A DNA stretch of 64,000 nucleotides from Candidatus Allochristensenella caecavium (GTDB taxonomy: Bacteria; Bacillota; Clostridia; Christensenellales; QAND01), in the NCBI GenBank assembly GCA_904397865.1, contig CAJFOS010000011.1, positions 124,001 to 188,000 of the forward strand. Reading direction: 5' to 3'. The number at the start of each line of letters is the position of its first letter. Position 1 is the stretch's first letter. Positions 63,840 through 64,000 of the stretch are shown here, in pieces. A model generated the notes under the pieces. That model was not told the DNA's origin. It saw only the letters and a program-made list of their open reading frames with translations, and searched no databases. A program made the position numbers and the translations under genes.

Positions 63840-64000
63840 TGCAAATCCTCGCTTTCGCTGATGAGAGACACTTCTTTTCTGTCTATTCGTAGTCGTAGTC
63901 ATAGGCAGTGTGTATATGTGCAAATCCTCATTTTGATGAGGAAAATCGGGCATTTCCCTCAATTGTTCTTCTGTGGAAAAGCCATTTGTACGGTGTGCAT
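63840..64000. other. Upstream region of dnaN, edge of probable origin
   Basis: No gene is seen. TGTGGAAAA (63972-63980) is a DnaA-box variant (TTTTCCACA on the minus strand), but a single copy is weak evidence. GCAAATCCTC occurs twice (63841 and 63920), and CCTCAT/ATGAGG forms a small hairpin (63926-63941). Confidence 0.4.

Noticed and set aside
63840-64000. Replication origin
   Set aside because: Only one DnaA-box variant is visible; the usual cluster and dnaA are not in the window.

Overview
The window is chromosomal DNA of an anaerobic, low-to-mid GC Gram-positive bacterium, most likely a Clostridia-type member of the Bacillota. Pointers to this are a class III (oxygen-sensitive, glycyl-radical) ribonucleotide reductase, a Bce-type peptide-sensing module, tandem glycine aptamers, a sortase, RemB (DUF370) next to gyrB, a DUF1667/GlpA-type cluster, strong AGGAGG-like ribosome sites and intrinsic terminators after most genes. 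A species cannot be named from the sequence alone. The right end holds dnaN, and recF, remB, gyrB and gyrA follow on the minus strand, so the replication origin and dnaA probably lie just beyond position 64000. Minus-strand genes therefore probably run with the fork.

Layout: 1-3.9 kb, a BceS-BceAB type sensor kinase and ABC exporter. 4.1-7.2 kb, nrdDG with a consensus promoter and a probable NrdR site. 7.4-15.2 kb, a small unknown protein, an iron-sulfur aldo/keto reductase, an amino-acid ABC importer, a cysteine-rich unknown protein, two tandem creatininase-family genes and a lipoprotein. 15.5-18.7 kb, typA and a duplicated P-loop protein whose second P-loop is degenerate. 18.8-34.2 kb, a paralogue island: two iron-dependent alcohol dehydrogenases, five class II ketose-bisphosphate aldolases and five MFS transporters in a row. 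34.2-38.4 kb, molybdenum cofactor genes (mogA, MOSC, moaA, moaC) and a DUF134-Mrp-NifX-like trio. 38.5-45.7 kb, envelope genes (sortase, DHHW/MBOAT acyl-transfer pair, O-antigen-ligase-like protein), a glycine riboswitch with a glycine-transporter-family gene, and an orphan tungstate-type binding protein. 45.8-48.7 kb, malic enzyme, LemA and a TPM protein. 48.8-64 kb, the gyrase-recF-dnaN region, opened between recF and dnaN by a GlpA-type redox operon, a collagen-like protein, uppP, ychF, a MarR/TSUP pair and a YbaK protein.

The most remarkable part is the 18.8-34.2 kb island. Three enzyme or transporter families are tandemly amplified (2+5+5). All five aldolases keep their zinc and catalytic residues, and each has its own promoter, ribosome site and terminator. 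They differ in the loop after strand beta-2 and in the phosphate-binding loop. Stretches of near-identical DNA shared between non-adjacent copies suggest gene conversion. A consistent reading, which is inference, is a set of parallel routes that import several related sugars or polyols, split a phosphorylated ketose to DHAP plus an aldehyde, and reduce the aldehyde to an alcohol to recycle NAD(P)H. No kinase and no local regulator are present.

Regulatory features that can be read directly include the tandem glycine aptamer whose second P1 stem excludes a terminator, a TTACA-N4-TGTAA box before bceA, an NrdR-like palindrome before nrdD, a strong hairpin between a binding-protein gene and its permease gene, and terminator-like hairpins in the leaders of two MFS genes.
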